A stretch of DNA of 64,000 nucleotides, from contig NZ_VFPD01000002.1 in NCBI RefSeq assembly GCF_006716485.1, forward strand, positions 426,496 through 490,495, read 5' to 3'. A model generated the notes under the pieces. It was not told the origin of the DNA and ran no database searches. It worked only from the letters and a program-made list of their open reading frames with translations. This DNA is from Chryseobacterium aquifrigidense (GTDB lineage Bacteria; Bacteroidota; Bacteroidia; Flavobacteriales; Weeksellaceae). A program made the position numbers and the translations under genes. Each line of letters begins with the position of its first letter. The first letter of the stretch is position 1. Below, in pieces: positions 7,680 to 15,972 of this stretch.

Positions 7680-8362
7680 AATTGTGAAGCAAAAATAAAT
7701 CCTACTCCGGGTTTGGTATGAATCAGTTTATGATCAAAATTTTTATCAATCTTTTTCCGTAAATAAGCAATATAAACATCAATATAATTCGTCCCGGTAT
7801 CAAAATGATTTCCCCATACATTTTCTGCAATTTCTTCACGGGTAAGAATTCTTTCGGCATTGCTTACCAGAAATACCAGGAGTTTAAATTCTTTGGGAGT
7901 AAGTTCTATTTCCGCTCCGTTTCTGAAAACTCTGTTGAATTTCCTATCGATCTTCAGGTCATAATACTCCAGATCATTCAGATAAGCTTCTTTATTTTTA
8001 TTTGATCTCCTCTGCAGAATAGCTTTGATTCTCACATAGAGTTCCCGGATCTCAAAAGGTTTCACCATATAGTCATCTGCTCCGGCATCAAATCCTTCAA
8101 TTTTTTCATCAATCGTCCCAAGAGCAGTGAGCATGATAATGGGGATATCAGGATATTGCTGTTTGATCAGTTTGCACAGATCAATGCCACTCATTTTAGG
8201 AAGCATAATATCCGTAATGGCCAGATCAAATGTTATTTTATTCAGCAGAACAATCGCATCTTCTGCATCTTCCGAAATATATACCTGATATTGCTGGCTT
8301 TCCAGCCCTCTTTTCAAAAGACTTGAAACACGTGAATTATCTTCTACAATTAAAATTTTCAT
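7676..8362 (-). CDS. OmpR/PhoB-family response regulator
   Basis: The 228-residue regulator has an N-terminal receiver domain (MKILIVEDN; phosphorylation site Asp51 in ITDIMLPKMSG; Lys in VKPFEIREL) and a C-terminal winged-helix DNA-binding domain (ELTPKEFKLLVFL, GTNYIDVYIAYLRKKID). The ATG at 8362 is chosen because it starts the canonical receiver; the frame extends 12 codons further upstream without homology. It is the first gene of the operon with the kinase. A minus-strand -7 box TACCTTTG (8459-8452) gives a leader of about 85 bases. Confidence 0.92.
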   Translation of the reverse strand: MKILIVEDNSRVSSLLKRGLESQQYQVYISEDAEDAIVLLNKITFDLAITDIMLPKMSGIDLCKLIKQQYPDIPIIMLTALGTIDEKIEGFDAGADDYMVKPFEIRELYVRIKAILQRRSNKNKEAYLNDLEYYDLKIDRKFNRVFRNGAEIELTPKEFKLLVFLVSNAERILTREEIAENVWGNHFDTGTNYIDVYIAYLRKKIDKNFDHKLIHTKPGVGFIFASQL

Positions 8363-8451
8363 AAAGAAATACGATGAATAGTTGTGTTGGTTTTTCAAAC
8401 GTTTTTTTTGATTTTAAAAGCCTGACTTTCATTTATTCCCAAAGCACTGTA

Positions 8452-8459
8452 CAAAGGTA
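8452..8459 (-). promoter_or_regulatory. -7 element for the two-component operon
   Basis: CAAAGGTA on the plus strand is TACCTTTG on the minus strand, fitting TAnnTTTG. It lies 35 bases from the nearest edge of the 11-bp repeat array, so the array could also control this operon. Confidence 0.45.
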
Positions 8460-8493
8460 TTTTATATTTTTCTTTTATCAGAAAACATTCACC

Positions 8494-8537
8494 CTTTTAA
8501 TAGTTTTCTATAAGGTTTCTAATAGATTTCTAATACC
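8494..8537 (+). promoter_or_regulatory. Four 11-bp direct repeats, likely response-regulator binding array
   Basis: Consecutive 11-mers are CTTTTAATAGT, TTTCTATAAGG, TTTCTAATAGA and TTTCTAATACC; the last three share TTTCTA at exact 11-base steps. Direct repeats with an 11-base period are how PhoB/OmpR-type regulators bind. The array ends 19 bases before the porin -7 box, where a -33 element would be and where no TTG is seen. Confidence 0.65.
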
Positions 8538-8556
8538 TGCCGGGCTTTTAGCAATC

Positions 8557-8564
8557 TAATTTTG
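8557..8564 (+). promoter_or_regulatory. -7 element of the porin operon
   Basis: TAATTTTG, an exact match to TAnnTTTG, 37 bases before the porin ATG and directly downstream of the repeat array. Confidence 0.6.
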
Positions 8565-8601
8565 TCCCGTTGAAATCAACAAAAGATAAGAATAGAAAAA
8601 T

Positions 8602-9930
8602 ATGAAGACTACCTCTTTCAAAACAGCAATCGCGTTGTTTTCCTTATTGGGACTCATGGGGAAATTAGAAGCCCAGAAAAAAAATGATTTTAATAATCCC
8701 GGATTAACTCATTATTTCAATGAAGAACACTCACGATATATTTCTCTTAGCGGATATGCAGAATTGTGGGCCAGATATACCCAGCTTAATCCGGGAAGCC
8801 TTGTCAATAACGAAGCAAAGTCAGATCTGTCCGATCTTTCGCTTCGAAGAGTTCGTGTCAAAATGACTTATAAGCCCACCGAAAAGCTGATGTTTGTTTT
8901 GCAGGGAGGAACCACCAACGTGAATGTCAATGCAAAAGGAAGTAATTATTTTGACCTTCTGGATGCCTATGCTGAATATGCTTTTAATGATAAAATTGCT
9001 TTTGGTGCAGGACGTTCTACATGGCGCGGCCTCTCAAGATTTACTACAGGACCATTGAATACGCTTTTATACGACCTGCCGGCTTATGCAACCTCCAATG
9101 CAGGAACAACAGATTATACAGTGAGGGAATTGAGTGCCTATATTAAAGGGCAACTCGGAAAGTTTGATTACCGCCTGGTAGTAGCCGATCCTTATACCAT
9201 GGCAACTTCTGATCCGAAACTGAATGTCGCTTCCTTTAGTAAAAACTCCCCCGGAAAAGACTTTTCAGGATATTTCAGATATGCTTTTTTAGATAAAGAG
9301 AATATTTCTACACCTTTTAATTCCGGAACGTATGTAGGAAAAAAGAATGTATTGAGTCTGGGTGCCGGATTTGATTACATTCACAATGCATTATGGCATC
9401 TGGATGCCGGTAAAAATACAGTGAATGATGATATGAAGAGTTTTGCGGTAGATTTATTTTACGATGCACCATTAAACAAAGAAAAAGGAACGTCAATAAG
9501 TGCGTATGGAATGGCAATGCATAACGACTATGGGCCTAATTATATCCGATATGTAGGAACCAATAATCCTGCTACCTCTGTAGATGTTACACAAGCAAGT
9601 CTGAATGGAGCAGGAAATGCAATGCCTGTTATCGGAACCGGGAATACCTATTATGTACAATTGGGAGGAACTCTGCCTTACCTGGATAAAGAAAAGAAAA
9701 ACCTTCAGCTTCAGCCTGCTGTAGGAATGCAGCTGTCAGATCTGAAAGGGCTTCATGATAATGCTGTGATCTATGATGCAGGAATATCTCTGCTGATGAA
9801 CGGAATGTCTTCGCGTTTAACCTTTGACGCTCAGAACAGACCTGTTTATACCAATGATCCCTCAAACAATGCTGTAGTTTCCGACCGGAAATGGCAGTTT
9901 GTCCTTAAATACAGAATAGATTTTAATTAA
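8602..9930 (+). CDS. Outer-membrane porin-like beta-barrel protein
   Basis: The 442-residue protein has a signal peptide ending around LEAQ (residue 25). It then has alternating amphipathic strands with aromatic residues and a terminal WQFVLKYRIDFN strand, as expected for an outer-membrane barrel. It resembles phosphate-porin-like or alginate-porin-like families of Bacteroidota, but no substrate can be read from the sequence. It is the first gene of an operon with a Dabb-domain protein and a periplasmic cupin, controlled by a promoter facing the divergent two-component system. Confidence 0.75.
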   Translation: MKTTSFKTAIALFSLLGLMGKLEAQKKNDFNNPGLTHYFNEEHSRYISLSGYAELWARYTQLNPGSLVNNEAKSDLSDLSLRRVRVKMTYKPTEKLMFVLQGGTTNVNVNAKGSNYFDLLDAYAEYAFNDKIAFGAGRSTWRGLSRFTTGPLNTLLYDLPAYATSNAGTTDYTVRELSAYIKGQLGKFDYRLVVADPYTMATSDPKLNVASFSKNSPGKDFSGYFRYAFLDKENISTPFNSGTYVGKKNVLSLGAGFDYIHNALWHLDAGKNTVNDDMKSFAVDLFYDAPLNKEKGTSISAYGMAMHNDYGPNYIRYVGTNNPATSVDVTQASLNGAGNAMPVIGTGNTYYVQLGGTLPYLDKEKKNLQLQPAVGMQLSDLKGLHDNAVIYDAGISLLMNGMSSRLTFDAQNRPVYTNDPSNNAVVSDRKWQFVLKYRIDFN

Positions 9931-9941
9931 AATAAATGACA

Positions 9942-10361
9942 ATGGAAAGAAGAAAATTTTTATTCCGCTCAGTCCAGGCTTCTGCCTTACTGCTGGTTTC
10001 AGGAAATATGTTTGCCTCTGCTTTACCTATGTTTAACCCTATAAAAAAGAAAAAAATGTACTTCCATTATTTGTTGTTCTGGCTTAGAAAAGATCTTTCG
10101 GAGTCTGAAGTAAAAGAATTTGAAATTTTTTTTGAAGGCCTTAAAAAGCTACCTTATCAGAAGAACCTCCGTTACGGAAAACCGGCAGCTTCCAGCCCGA
10201 GAAGTGTTTTAGACAGCACATTTACTTATAATGCTTCTATGGAGTTCGATAGCCTGGAAGAACTTGAAGCATATGGAAAACTTCCTGAGCATCTTGCTTT
10301 GGTTCAGAAATATAAACCATTCTTTGAAAGAATGCTGGTTTACGATACTGTTTATAATTAA
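9942..10361 (+). CDS. Exported Dabb (stress-responsive A/B barrel) domain protein
   Basis: The 139-residue protein starts MERRKFLFRSVQASALLLVSG, a twin-arginine-like signal. The remainder is a small ferredoxin-like alpha/beta barrel: HYLLFWLRKDLSESEVKEF, then EFDSLEELEAY, then YKPFFERMLVYDT, a pattern typical of Dabb proteins. An alternative ATG sits two codons upstream (9936). Dabb proteins dimerise and are linked to stress or small-molecule binding; the ligand is unknown. It lies 11 bases after the porin gene and 21 before the cupin gene, so one transcript is likely. Confidence 0.75.
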   Translation: MERRKFLFRSVQASALLLVSGNMFASALPMFNPIKKKKMYFHYLLFWLRKDLSESEVKEFEIFFEGLKKLPYQKNLRYGKPAASSPRSVLDSTFTYNASMEFDSLEELEAYGKLPEHLALVQKYKPFFERMLVYDTVYN

Positions 10362-10382
10362 AAATAAAAAATTAAATTTATA

Positions 10383-10862
10383 ATGAAAAATATCATTAAG
10401 GGCTTAAGCCTTGTTTTAGTAGTAAGTACTGTAGGATTTATGAATGCACAACACAAAAACCATAAAAATGTAAGTGTCACTGCGGAAACCTCCACTGAGT
10501 TTATTCCTGCCATAAGACTAATCAACAATCCTGACGGATCATGTACTTTTGAGAAAGGGAAAATCCCTACTCTTAAACACATGAATACCACAACATTCTG
10601 GATGAGCAATAAAACGGAGGAGTGGGAAAAAAATGCCCATCCGGCTCCCAGAAGACAATATGTGATTACCATCAAAGGAAATATAAAATTTAAAGTGACG
10701 GATGGCTCCACCTTTATGATTAAACCGGGAGTAGTTCTTCTTGCTGAAGACCTTAAAGGAACCGGTCACAGCTGGGACATGGTGAAGAGCAAGGAGTGGG
10801 AGAGACTCTATATTCCGATTGCTGAAAATGCCGAGGATTTTTTTATCCCGGATGCTCAATAG
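10383..10862 (+). CDS. Periplasmic cupin-fold protein
   Basis: The 159-residue protein has a signal peptide (to about residue 22, MNAQ). A cupin-like core follows: RRQYVITIKGNIKFKVTDG, then FMIKPGVVLLAEDLKGTGHSW. Only part of the classical cupin metal ligands is obvious (a His in GHSW), so enzymatic activity is uncertain. It is the last gene of the porin-Dabb-cupin operon and is followed by a terminator. The three products probably serve one exported or imported small compound; this is inference from context. Confidence 0.65.
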   Translation: MKNIIKGLSLVLVVSTVGFMNAQHKNHKNVSVTAETSTEFIPAIRLINNPDGSCTFEKGKIPTLKHMNTTTFWMSNKTEEWEKNAHPAPRRQYVITIKGNIKFKVTDGSTFMIKPGVVLLAEDLKGTGHSWDMVKSKEWERLYIPIAENAEDFFIPDAQ

Positions 10863-10908
10863 TTACAAGTCAATCTCTTTATAAGGGGTATATAATTCGT
10901 TATATTTG

Positions 10909-10937
10909 AAGCAGTCAGTTTTGACTGCTTTTTTTCT
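10909..10937. terminator. Bidirectional hairpin terminator
   Basis: An AAGCAGTCA/TGACTGCTT stem followed by a T-run sits between the converging cupin (+) and thioredoxin-like (-) genes. It has the same core as the terminator at 6279-6307. Confidence 0.8.
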
Positions 10938-10946
10938 TTTGAACAA

Positions 10947-12071
10947 TTATTGTAGATATTCTTTAATAATAGTTCTTGCTTCCTCAATGCTATTGCTGAT
11001 TCGGGCAACTATTTTTCCGTTTTCGTCAATGATAAAATGAAGAGGATAGCTTGTAGCATTCACTTTCTTCTGAAAGTCTTTATTGGTATCAAAAAAGTTT
11101 ATCCAATCCGCATTATTTTTCTTTAAAATATTTCTGGCAACCTCCATTCTATTGGGTTTTTGCTCATCTGTAATTGTAATGAAGTTTACATTTTGACCTT
11201 TATATTCGTGATACAGATTCACAATTTCAGGCATACCTTTTATGCAAGGGGCGCAAGTCGTTGACCAATAATCAATAAAGGTTAATTTATAATTCTTAAA
11301 ATCTTCCGAAGTCAGTTTATTCCCCTTGTCAAAATAAATGTCAGGTATTTTTTGTCCGACAGATGTAGATTGCTCTGCTTTTAAACGCGTTTCAACACCT
11401 TTGTATAGTTTGTTTTGTTTAAATTTTGCTGAAAATAAATTTAAGTTTTTCAGGTAGGCAGGGTGATAATCCTCCAGCGTATAATCATTCACAATCTCCC
11501 ATAATGCAACATAAGAATTGGGGTTTTTCCTGATATATTCTCCTAAAAACTCCTGTTTCTTGTTCATATTGATCAGGCTGTCGCGTTGATCAGGATTTTT
11601 TGATTTTATATAAAACGGGTCCAATGATTTTTGTAGGGCTTTATATTCTTTGTTGGTAGGGGAATCTATATTCAGTTCTAAATTGTTAATGTTTTGAGGT
11701 AAGTCAATTTTATATTTCCCTTTTTCCAAGAAAAATATTTTTGTATTATACATCGGCTCACCTTTCTTTCCTATATAACCAAACGCTACAGGTTGAGGAT
11801 ATTCTGTAAAACCACTGACGATATTTTTCTTTTGAATCTTAAAATAATATATAGAATGTTTCATCCTGATCTTTTTTCCAAAATCAGAAATATTGTTACT
11901 GGTTTGTATTTTGAATGTATAAAGGTCTCCAAATCCGTTTCTGGTGGCTGGAGCTCCCAACATGAGGCTATCATTAATGTATGAATCTGAAGTGAGATCA
12001 ATTTCAAAATTATTCTGAGAATAAAGAAAATTCGAAATAAGAATTAATAATGCATAGAAAAGTTTCTTCAT
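10947..12071 (-). CDS. Secreted TlpA/ResA-like thioredoxin-fold protein
   Basis: The 374-residue exported protein has a signal peptide to about residue 19 (FLYSQ). A roughly 220-residue N-terminal region of unknown fold follows, then a thioredoxin domain from about residue 240. WSTTCAPCIKGMPEI holds the CxxC redox centre and TSYPLHFIIDENGKIVARI the cis-Pro region. Such proteins reduce or form disulphides in the periplasm, often for cytochrome maturation or stress response. The long N-terminus is common in Bacteroidota members. It appears to be a single gene with a terminator at its 3' end. Confidence 0.8.
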   Translation of the reverse strand: MKKLFYALLILISNFLYSQNNFEIDLTSDSYINDSLMLGAPATRNGFGDLYTFKIQTSNNISDFGKKIRMKHSIYYFKIQKKNIVSGFTEYPQPVAFGYIGKKGEPMYNTKIFFLEKGKYKIDLPQNINNLELNIDSPTNKEYKALQKSLDPFYIKSKNPDQRDSLINMNKKQEFLGEYIRKNPNSYVALWEIVNDYTLEDYHPAYLKNLNLFSAKFKQNKLYKGVETRLKAEQSTSVGQKIPDIYFDKGNKLTSEDFKNYKLTFIDYWSTTCAPCIKGMPEIVNLYHEYKGQNVNFITITDEQKPNRMEVARNILKKNNADWINFFDTNKDFQKKVNATSYPLHFIIDENGKIVARISNSIEEARTIIKEYLQ

Positions 12072-12112
12072 AAAATATTTTGTGACGGAACGAACTTACA
12101 AAAACTTTTATA

Positions 12113-12148
12113 TATAAAAAATCCCTGTGCTTTAAAAACACAAGGATT
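12113..12148 (-). terminator. Terminator of the fabF operon
   Basis: The AATCCCTGTG/CACAAGGATT stem is followed on the minus strand by a T-run (A-run at 12113-12121 on the plus strand), about 90 bases after the fabF stop. Confidence 0.65.
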
Positions 12149-12233
12149 GTAGATATTTTCAGAATTTTATTCTTCTGACTAAGGATGTATGATTCAATTT
12201 CAGATATAAAAATCTGTCGTAAGTTTATGATAA

Positions 12234-13475
12234 TTAAGAGAATTTCTTAAAAACAACAGTTGCATTATGTCCTCCGAATCCAAACGCATTACTCAACGCA
12301 AAATTGATATTTTTTTCTTTTGCTTCTCCAAAAACGATATTGATATCCTGAGGAATATTCTCATCAATCCTGTGAAGATTAATTGTTGGAGGAATAATTC
12401 CATTTTGAATAGCCTTGATTGAAAGGATAGCTTCTACCGCTCCGGCAGCACCCAATAAATGCCCGGTCATGGATTTTGTTGCACTGATATCAAGGTTTTT
12501 ACTTCCTTTAAATGCTTTATTGATGGCTGTTAATTCAACCATATCTCCTAATGGAGTGGAAGTAGCATGAGGGTTAATATAATCAATGTCTTCCATATTA
12601 GCTCCTGCTTCTTTCACGGCCAGTTGCATTGCTTTGATGGCTCCTGCTCCTTCCGGATGAGGTGCTGTCATATGATAGGCATCTGCCGTCATGGCGGCTC
12701 CGGCTAATTCTGCATAAATTTTTGCTCCTCTGGCAACAGCGTGTTCGTATTCTTCAAGCACCAGTGCTCCTGCACCTTCACCCATTACAAAACCATCTCT
12801 GTCTGCATCATAGGGACGGCTCGCGGTAGCAAAGTCATCATTTCTTGTAGACATGGCTTTCATAATAGAGAATCCTCCGATGGATGCCGGAGTGATGGCA
12901 GCTTCGGAGCCTCCACTGATGATTACTTTGGCTTTCCCGAGACGGATATAGTTGAATGCATCCATCAATGCCGTATTTCCCGTAGCACAGGCAGAAACCG
13001 TAGTATAATTGATGCCCTGAAGTCCATACTTCATAGAAATCATTCCCGAAGCCATATTGGCAATAAACTTGGGCACAAAGAAAGGATTGAAACGTGGTGT
13101 ACCATCGCCTGCTGCGAAATCCATCACTTCTTTTTCAAAAGTCCACATACCGCCCTGTCCTGTTCCCCAGATAACTCCGGTATCAAAAGGATCCATTTTT
13201 TCAAGTTCCAGGCCGGAATCCTGAATGGCTTCTGAGGACGCATACATAGCATATTGTGTAAACAGATCGCTTCTCTTGATTTCGTTATGATTCAGATATA
13301 CTTTTGGATCAAAGTCTTTTACCTCACAGGCAAAATGTACTTTAAATTTTTCTGTATCGAAATGGGTAATGAGTCCTGCTCCGCTGACTCCTTTAATACT
13401 GTTTTGCCAAAATTCTTCGACATTATTTCCCAAAGGCGTCACTGCGCCCAGACCTGTAATGAGAACTCTCTTCAT
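12234..13475 (-). CDS. fabF: 3-oxoacyl-ACP synthase II-type (KAS, FabF-like)
   Basis: The 413-residue condensing enzyme extends acyl chains on acyl carrier protein. The catalytic triad is visible: Cys163 in VSACATGNTAL, His303 in NPHATSTPLGD and His339 in SMTGHLLGAAG; the C-terminal FGFGGHNATVVF is also typical. It is the last gene of a TetR-thiolase-thioesterase-KAS operon rather than of the usual acpP-fabF cluster. It is therefore probably an accessory paralogue with a special role; the housekeeping copy would lie elsewhere. The gap to the thioesterase gene is 2 bases, so translation is coupled. Confidence 0.9.
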   Translation of the reverse strand: MKRVLITGLGAVTPLGNNVEEFWQNSIKGVSGAGLITHFDTEKFKVHFACEVKDFDPKVYLNHNEIKRSDLFTQYAMYASSEAIQDSGLELEKMDPFDTGVIWGTGQGGMWTFEKEVMDFAAGDGTPRFNPFFVPKFIANMASGMISMKYGLQGINYTTVSACATGNTALMDAFNYIRLGKAKVIISGGSEAAITPASIGGFSIMKAMSTRNDDFATASRPYDADRDGFVMGEGAGALVLEEYEHAVARGAKIYAELAGAAMTADAYHMTAPHPEGAGAIKAMQLAVKEAGANMEDIDYINPHATSTPLGDMVELTAINKAFKGSKNLDISATKSMTGHLLGAAGAVEAILSIKAIQNGIIPPTINLHRIDENIPQDINIVFGEAKEKNINFALSNAFGFGGHNATVVFKKFS

Positions 13476-13477
13476 AC

Positions 13478-13903
13478 TTAGTTATTGATTTTGAATAAAT
13501 TCGAGGTTCCTCTTGCGATCAATCGTGTTTTGTCTGCGTTCCATATCTCGCATTGTGCATTTACGAATTGCTTACCTCTTTTAATGATTTTAGTTTCGGC
13601 TACAATATTATCATTTTCTTTTGCAGTTGAAAAATAATCGATGACATTATTTATCGTGGTAATGAAAGAATTTTCATTTAAAGAAAACATAGTAGCGCCA
13701 ATGATATCGTCTATAATGGCAGCGGTAACTCCACCGTGAAGGTTTCCGACAGGGTTCAGCCATTCCGGTCTTATGGTATATTGAAATTCCAGCTGACCTT
13801 CTTCTGCAGAAAGAACAACAGGATTGAGCCATTTCATAAAAGGAGAAGGTGACTGGTCAAATTCTTTTCCGATGAATTGTTTTAATTGTGCTAATCTATC
13901 CAT
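13478..13903 (-). CDS. PaaI-type hotdog thioesterase
   Basis: The 141-residue single hotdog domain has the PaaI signature NPVGNLHGGVTAAIIDDIIGATMF, in which the HGG followed by Asp forms the active site. It should hydrolyse acyl-CoA or aryl-CoA thioesters. It lies between the thiolase and KAS genes with spacings of 10 and 2 bases, which points to a shared acyl-thioester pathway. The natural substrate cannot be read from the sequence. Confidence 0.85.
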   Translation of the reverse strand: MDRLAQLKQFIGKEFDQSPSPFMKWLNPVVLSAEEGQLEFQYTIRPEWLNPVGNLHGGVTAAIIDDIIGATMFSLNENSFITTINNVIDYFSTAKENDNIVAETKIIKRGKQFVNAQCEIWNADKTRLIARGTSNLFKINN

Positions 13904-13913
13904 ACGCGAGTTT

Positions 13914-15182
13914 TTATTTTTCTAAAATCATTGTTACTCCCTGTCCACGGGCTGCGCAAATGGATATAAATCCTTTTCCACTGCCTTTTTCATGAAGTAA
14001 TTTTGCCAGGGTTGCAATAATTCTTCCTCCGGTCGCTGCAAAAGGATGGGCTGCTGCAAGGCTTCCTCCTTTTACATTCAGCTTGTTCCTGTCTATTTTT
14101 CCCAGGGCTTTTTCCAATCCGAATTTTTTGGCCAGCTCATCATTTTCCCAGATTTTTATGGTGGCTAAAACCTGTGCTGCAAAAGCTTCATGGATTTCGT
14201 AGTAATCAAAATCTGAGAGATTCATCCCCGCTTTTTTAAGCATTCTTTCTGCAGCAAAAACGGGTGCTAAAAGTAAATCCTGTTTATTTTCAACATATTC
14301 TATTCCCGCAAGTTCTGAAAAACTGATATAAGCTAAAACAGGAAGATTATTGGCTTTTGCCCATTCTTCACTGGCCAGCAAAACTGCTGAAGCACCATCC
14401 GTAAATGGAGTTGAATTTCCTGCCGTTAAAGTTCCGTTTTGCTTATCAAAAGCAGGTCTTAGCTGTGAAAGCTTTTCAATGCTGCTGTCACGTCTTAAGT
14501 TGTTATCCTTATCCAAACCAAAAGCTGGAGTCATCATATCATCAAAGAAGCCTTCATCATACGCTTTTGCCATGTTCTGATGACTTTTTAAGGCTAATTC
14601 ATCCTGTTCTTCTCTTGGTATGTTGTAATATTGGGCTGTGATTTCTGTATGCTCACCCATTACAAGGCCCGTTTTGGGTTCCTGTCCTTTATAAGGAATA
14701 GGCATCCAGTCTTTCAGTTTCGGGCTTAACAGTTGTTTTATTTTTCCAAACGCAGTTTTCTCTTTGTTAGCTTTTAATAGGGCTTTTCTTAATCTTGGTG
14801 ATGATTCAAACGGGATATTGCTCATGGCTTCCACTCCGCAGGCAATACCACAATCTATCTGCCCCAGGGCAATTTTATTTCCGATATAAATAGCTGCCTC
14901 AATTCCTGTATCACATGCCTGTTGAAGGTCGCATGCAGGAGTTGCAGGATCAAGAGTTGTATTCATCACGGTTTCCCTGACGAGGTTGCTTTCAGAGATG
15001 TGCTTGATAACAGCACCTCCGGCCACTTCTCCGAGCCTTTTTCCTTTAAGGTGATAACGATCTATCAATCCGTTCAGAGATGCGAGCAGCAAATCCTGGT
15101 TTCCCTGTTCTGAATAAGCAGTATTCATTCTGGCGAAAGGAATTCTGTTGTATCCTACGATAGCCACTTTTTTTGTTTCCAT
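13914..15182 (-). CDS. Thiolase (FadI-like acetyl-CoA C-acyltransferase)
   Basis: The 422-residue enzyme makes or cleaves 3-ketoacyl-CoA. The nucleophilic Cys90 is in LQQACDTGIEAA, the NEAFA-like motif appears as EIHEAFAAQ, the His motif as AAAHPFAATGGR, and the second Cys as CAARGQG. The sequence fits the FadI/trifunctional-beta branch. The frame extends to 15224, but METKKVAIVGYNR at 15182 is the natural thiolase start and lies 10 bases after the tetR stop. It is the second gene of the TetR-led operon. Confidence 0.88.
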   Translation of the reverse strand: METKKVAIVGYNRIPFARMNTAYSEQGNQDLLLASLNGLIDRYHLKGKRLGEVAGGAVIKHISESNLVRETVMNTTLDPATPACDLQQACDTGIEAAIYIGNKIALGQIDCGIACGVEAMSNIPFESSPRLRKALLKANKEKTAFGKIKQLLSPKLKDWMPIPYKGQEPKTGLVMGEHTEITAQYYNIPREEQDELALKSHQNMAKAYDEGFFDDMMTPAFGLDKDNNLRRDSSIEKLSQLRPAFDKQNGTLTAGNSTPFTDGASAVLLASEEWAKANNLPVLAYISFSELAGIEYVENKQDLLLAPVFAAERMLKKAGMNLSDFDYYEIHEAFAAQVLATIKIWENDELAKKFGLEKALGKIDRNKLNVKGGSLAAAHPFAATGGRIIATLAKLLHEKGSGKGFISICAARGQGVTMILEK

Positions 15183-15192
15183 ATTGTATAAT

Positions 15193-15798
15193 TTATGATG
15201 GAAGAATATTGAGTTCATGATCAATCATGTGGGCAATTTTGTCTAAAGCATGGTTTAGAAAACTTTGATCACCCATTGTTTTTGAGAGCAGGATTCCGCC
15301 TTCAATAAGCATAATAAATAAGGAGGCATATTGCTCAGTATTGATTTTTTTATCAATTTCCCCATTCTTTTGTCCCTCCAGAATAGTGGCTGATATTTTG
15401 ACCATCCATTGCTCAAAGGATCTTTTAACCTGAGTTTTTAAAGCCGGGAAAGAATCATCTGCTTCTGTTGCAGCATTCATTATCGGACATCCGCCATTGG
15501 AAAATACAAACTTCCAGTTTTTTCGGTAAAACGCTACAAAAGCATGAAGCTTATCCACGGATGTAGGATATTCTTCACCAAAAGAACGACTGAGGGTTTT
15601 GCTCAATAGTCCGGCATTGTATTTATAGACTTCAATCGCTACTTCATCTTTGTTTTCAAAATTTCCGTAGATACTGCCTTTTGTCAGTCCTGTTGCCTGG
15701 GTAATGTCTGACAGCGATGTGGAAATGTAACCCTTTGTATTAAAAAGCGTTGCTGTTTTCTCAATGATATGCTGTTTTGTTTTTTCTGCCTTCGACAT
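15193..15798 (-). CDS. TetR/AcrR-family transcriptional repressor
   Basis: The 201-residue protein has an N-terminal TetR helix-turn-helix (ITQATGLTKGSIYGNFENKDEV at about residues 28-49) and a C-terminal ligand/dimer domain resembling the QacR/YxaF-like branch. It is the first gene of the operon it probably controls. A palindrome with ACC...GGT core (15829-15852) overlaps the promoter just upstream, so autoregulation and repression of the downstream acyl-CoA genes is likely. The inducer might be an acyl-CoA or fatty acid, by analogy with FadR-type TetR proteins; this is inference. Confidence 0.88.
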   Translation of the reverse strand: MSKAEKTKQHIIEKTATLFNTKGYISTSLSDITQATGLTKGSIYGNFENKDEVAIEVYKYNAGLLSKTLSRSFGEEYPTSVDKLHAFVAFYRKNWKFVFSNGGCPIMNAATEADDSFPALKTQVKRSFEQWMVKISATILEGQKNGEIDKKINTEQYASLFIMLIEGGILLSKTMGDQSFLNHALDKIAHMIDHELNILPS

Positions 15799-15818
15799 TA
15801 TTAATGATTAAATATATG

Positions 15819-15852
15819 CAAATATACAAAAATATACCATTCGGTATATTTT
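15819..15852 (-). promoter_or_regulatory. Promoter and TetR-type operator of the thiolase/fabF operon
   Basis: AAAATATACC-ATTC-GGTATATTTT (15829-15852) is a perfect 10-bp inverted repeat. It directly abuts or overlaps two candidate minus-strand -7 boxes, TATATTTG (15826-15819) and TATTTTTG (15834-15827). Repressor binding would block both. The start codon of tetR is 20 bases from the nearer box. Confidence 0.7.
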
Positions 15853-15894
15853 ATTGAAGGAGAATAATTAATTTGAATGTTTTGGGTTTAAGTT

Positions 15895-15947
15895 TTGGCT
15901 AAAGCCAATGGAATTATTTTAAAAAAGAAAACGGGCTAAAGCCCGTT
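15895..15947 (-). terminator. Paired GGCTAAAGCC palindromes; osmC terminator
   Basis: TTGGCTAAAGCCAA (15895-15908) and AACGGGCTAAAGCCCGTT (15930-15947) share the core GGCTAAAGCC. On the minus strand the second hairpin is followed by a T-rich stretch and lies about 25 bases after the osmC stop, so it can serve as terminator. The repeated core suggests a dispersed palindromic repeat family. Confidence 0.55.
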
Positions 15948-15972
15948 CCTATTGATATAAATGCTTTGAATT

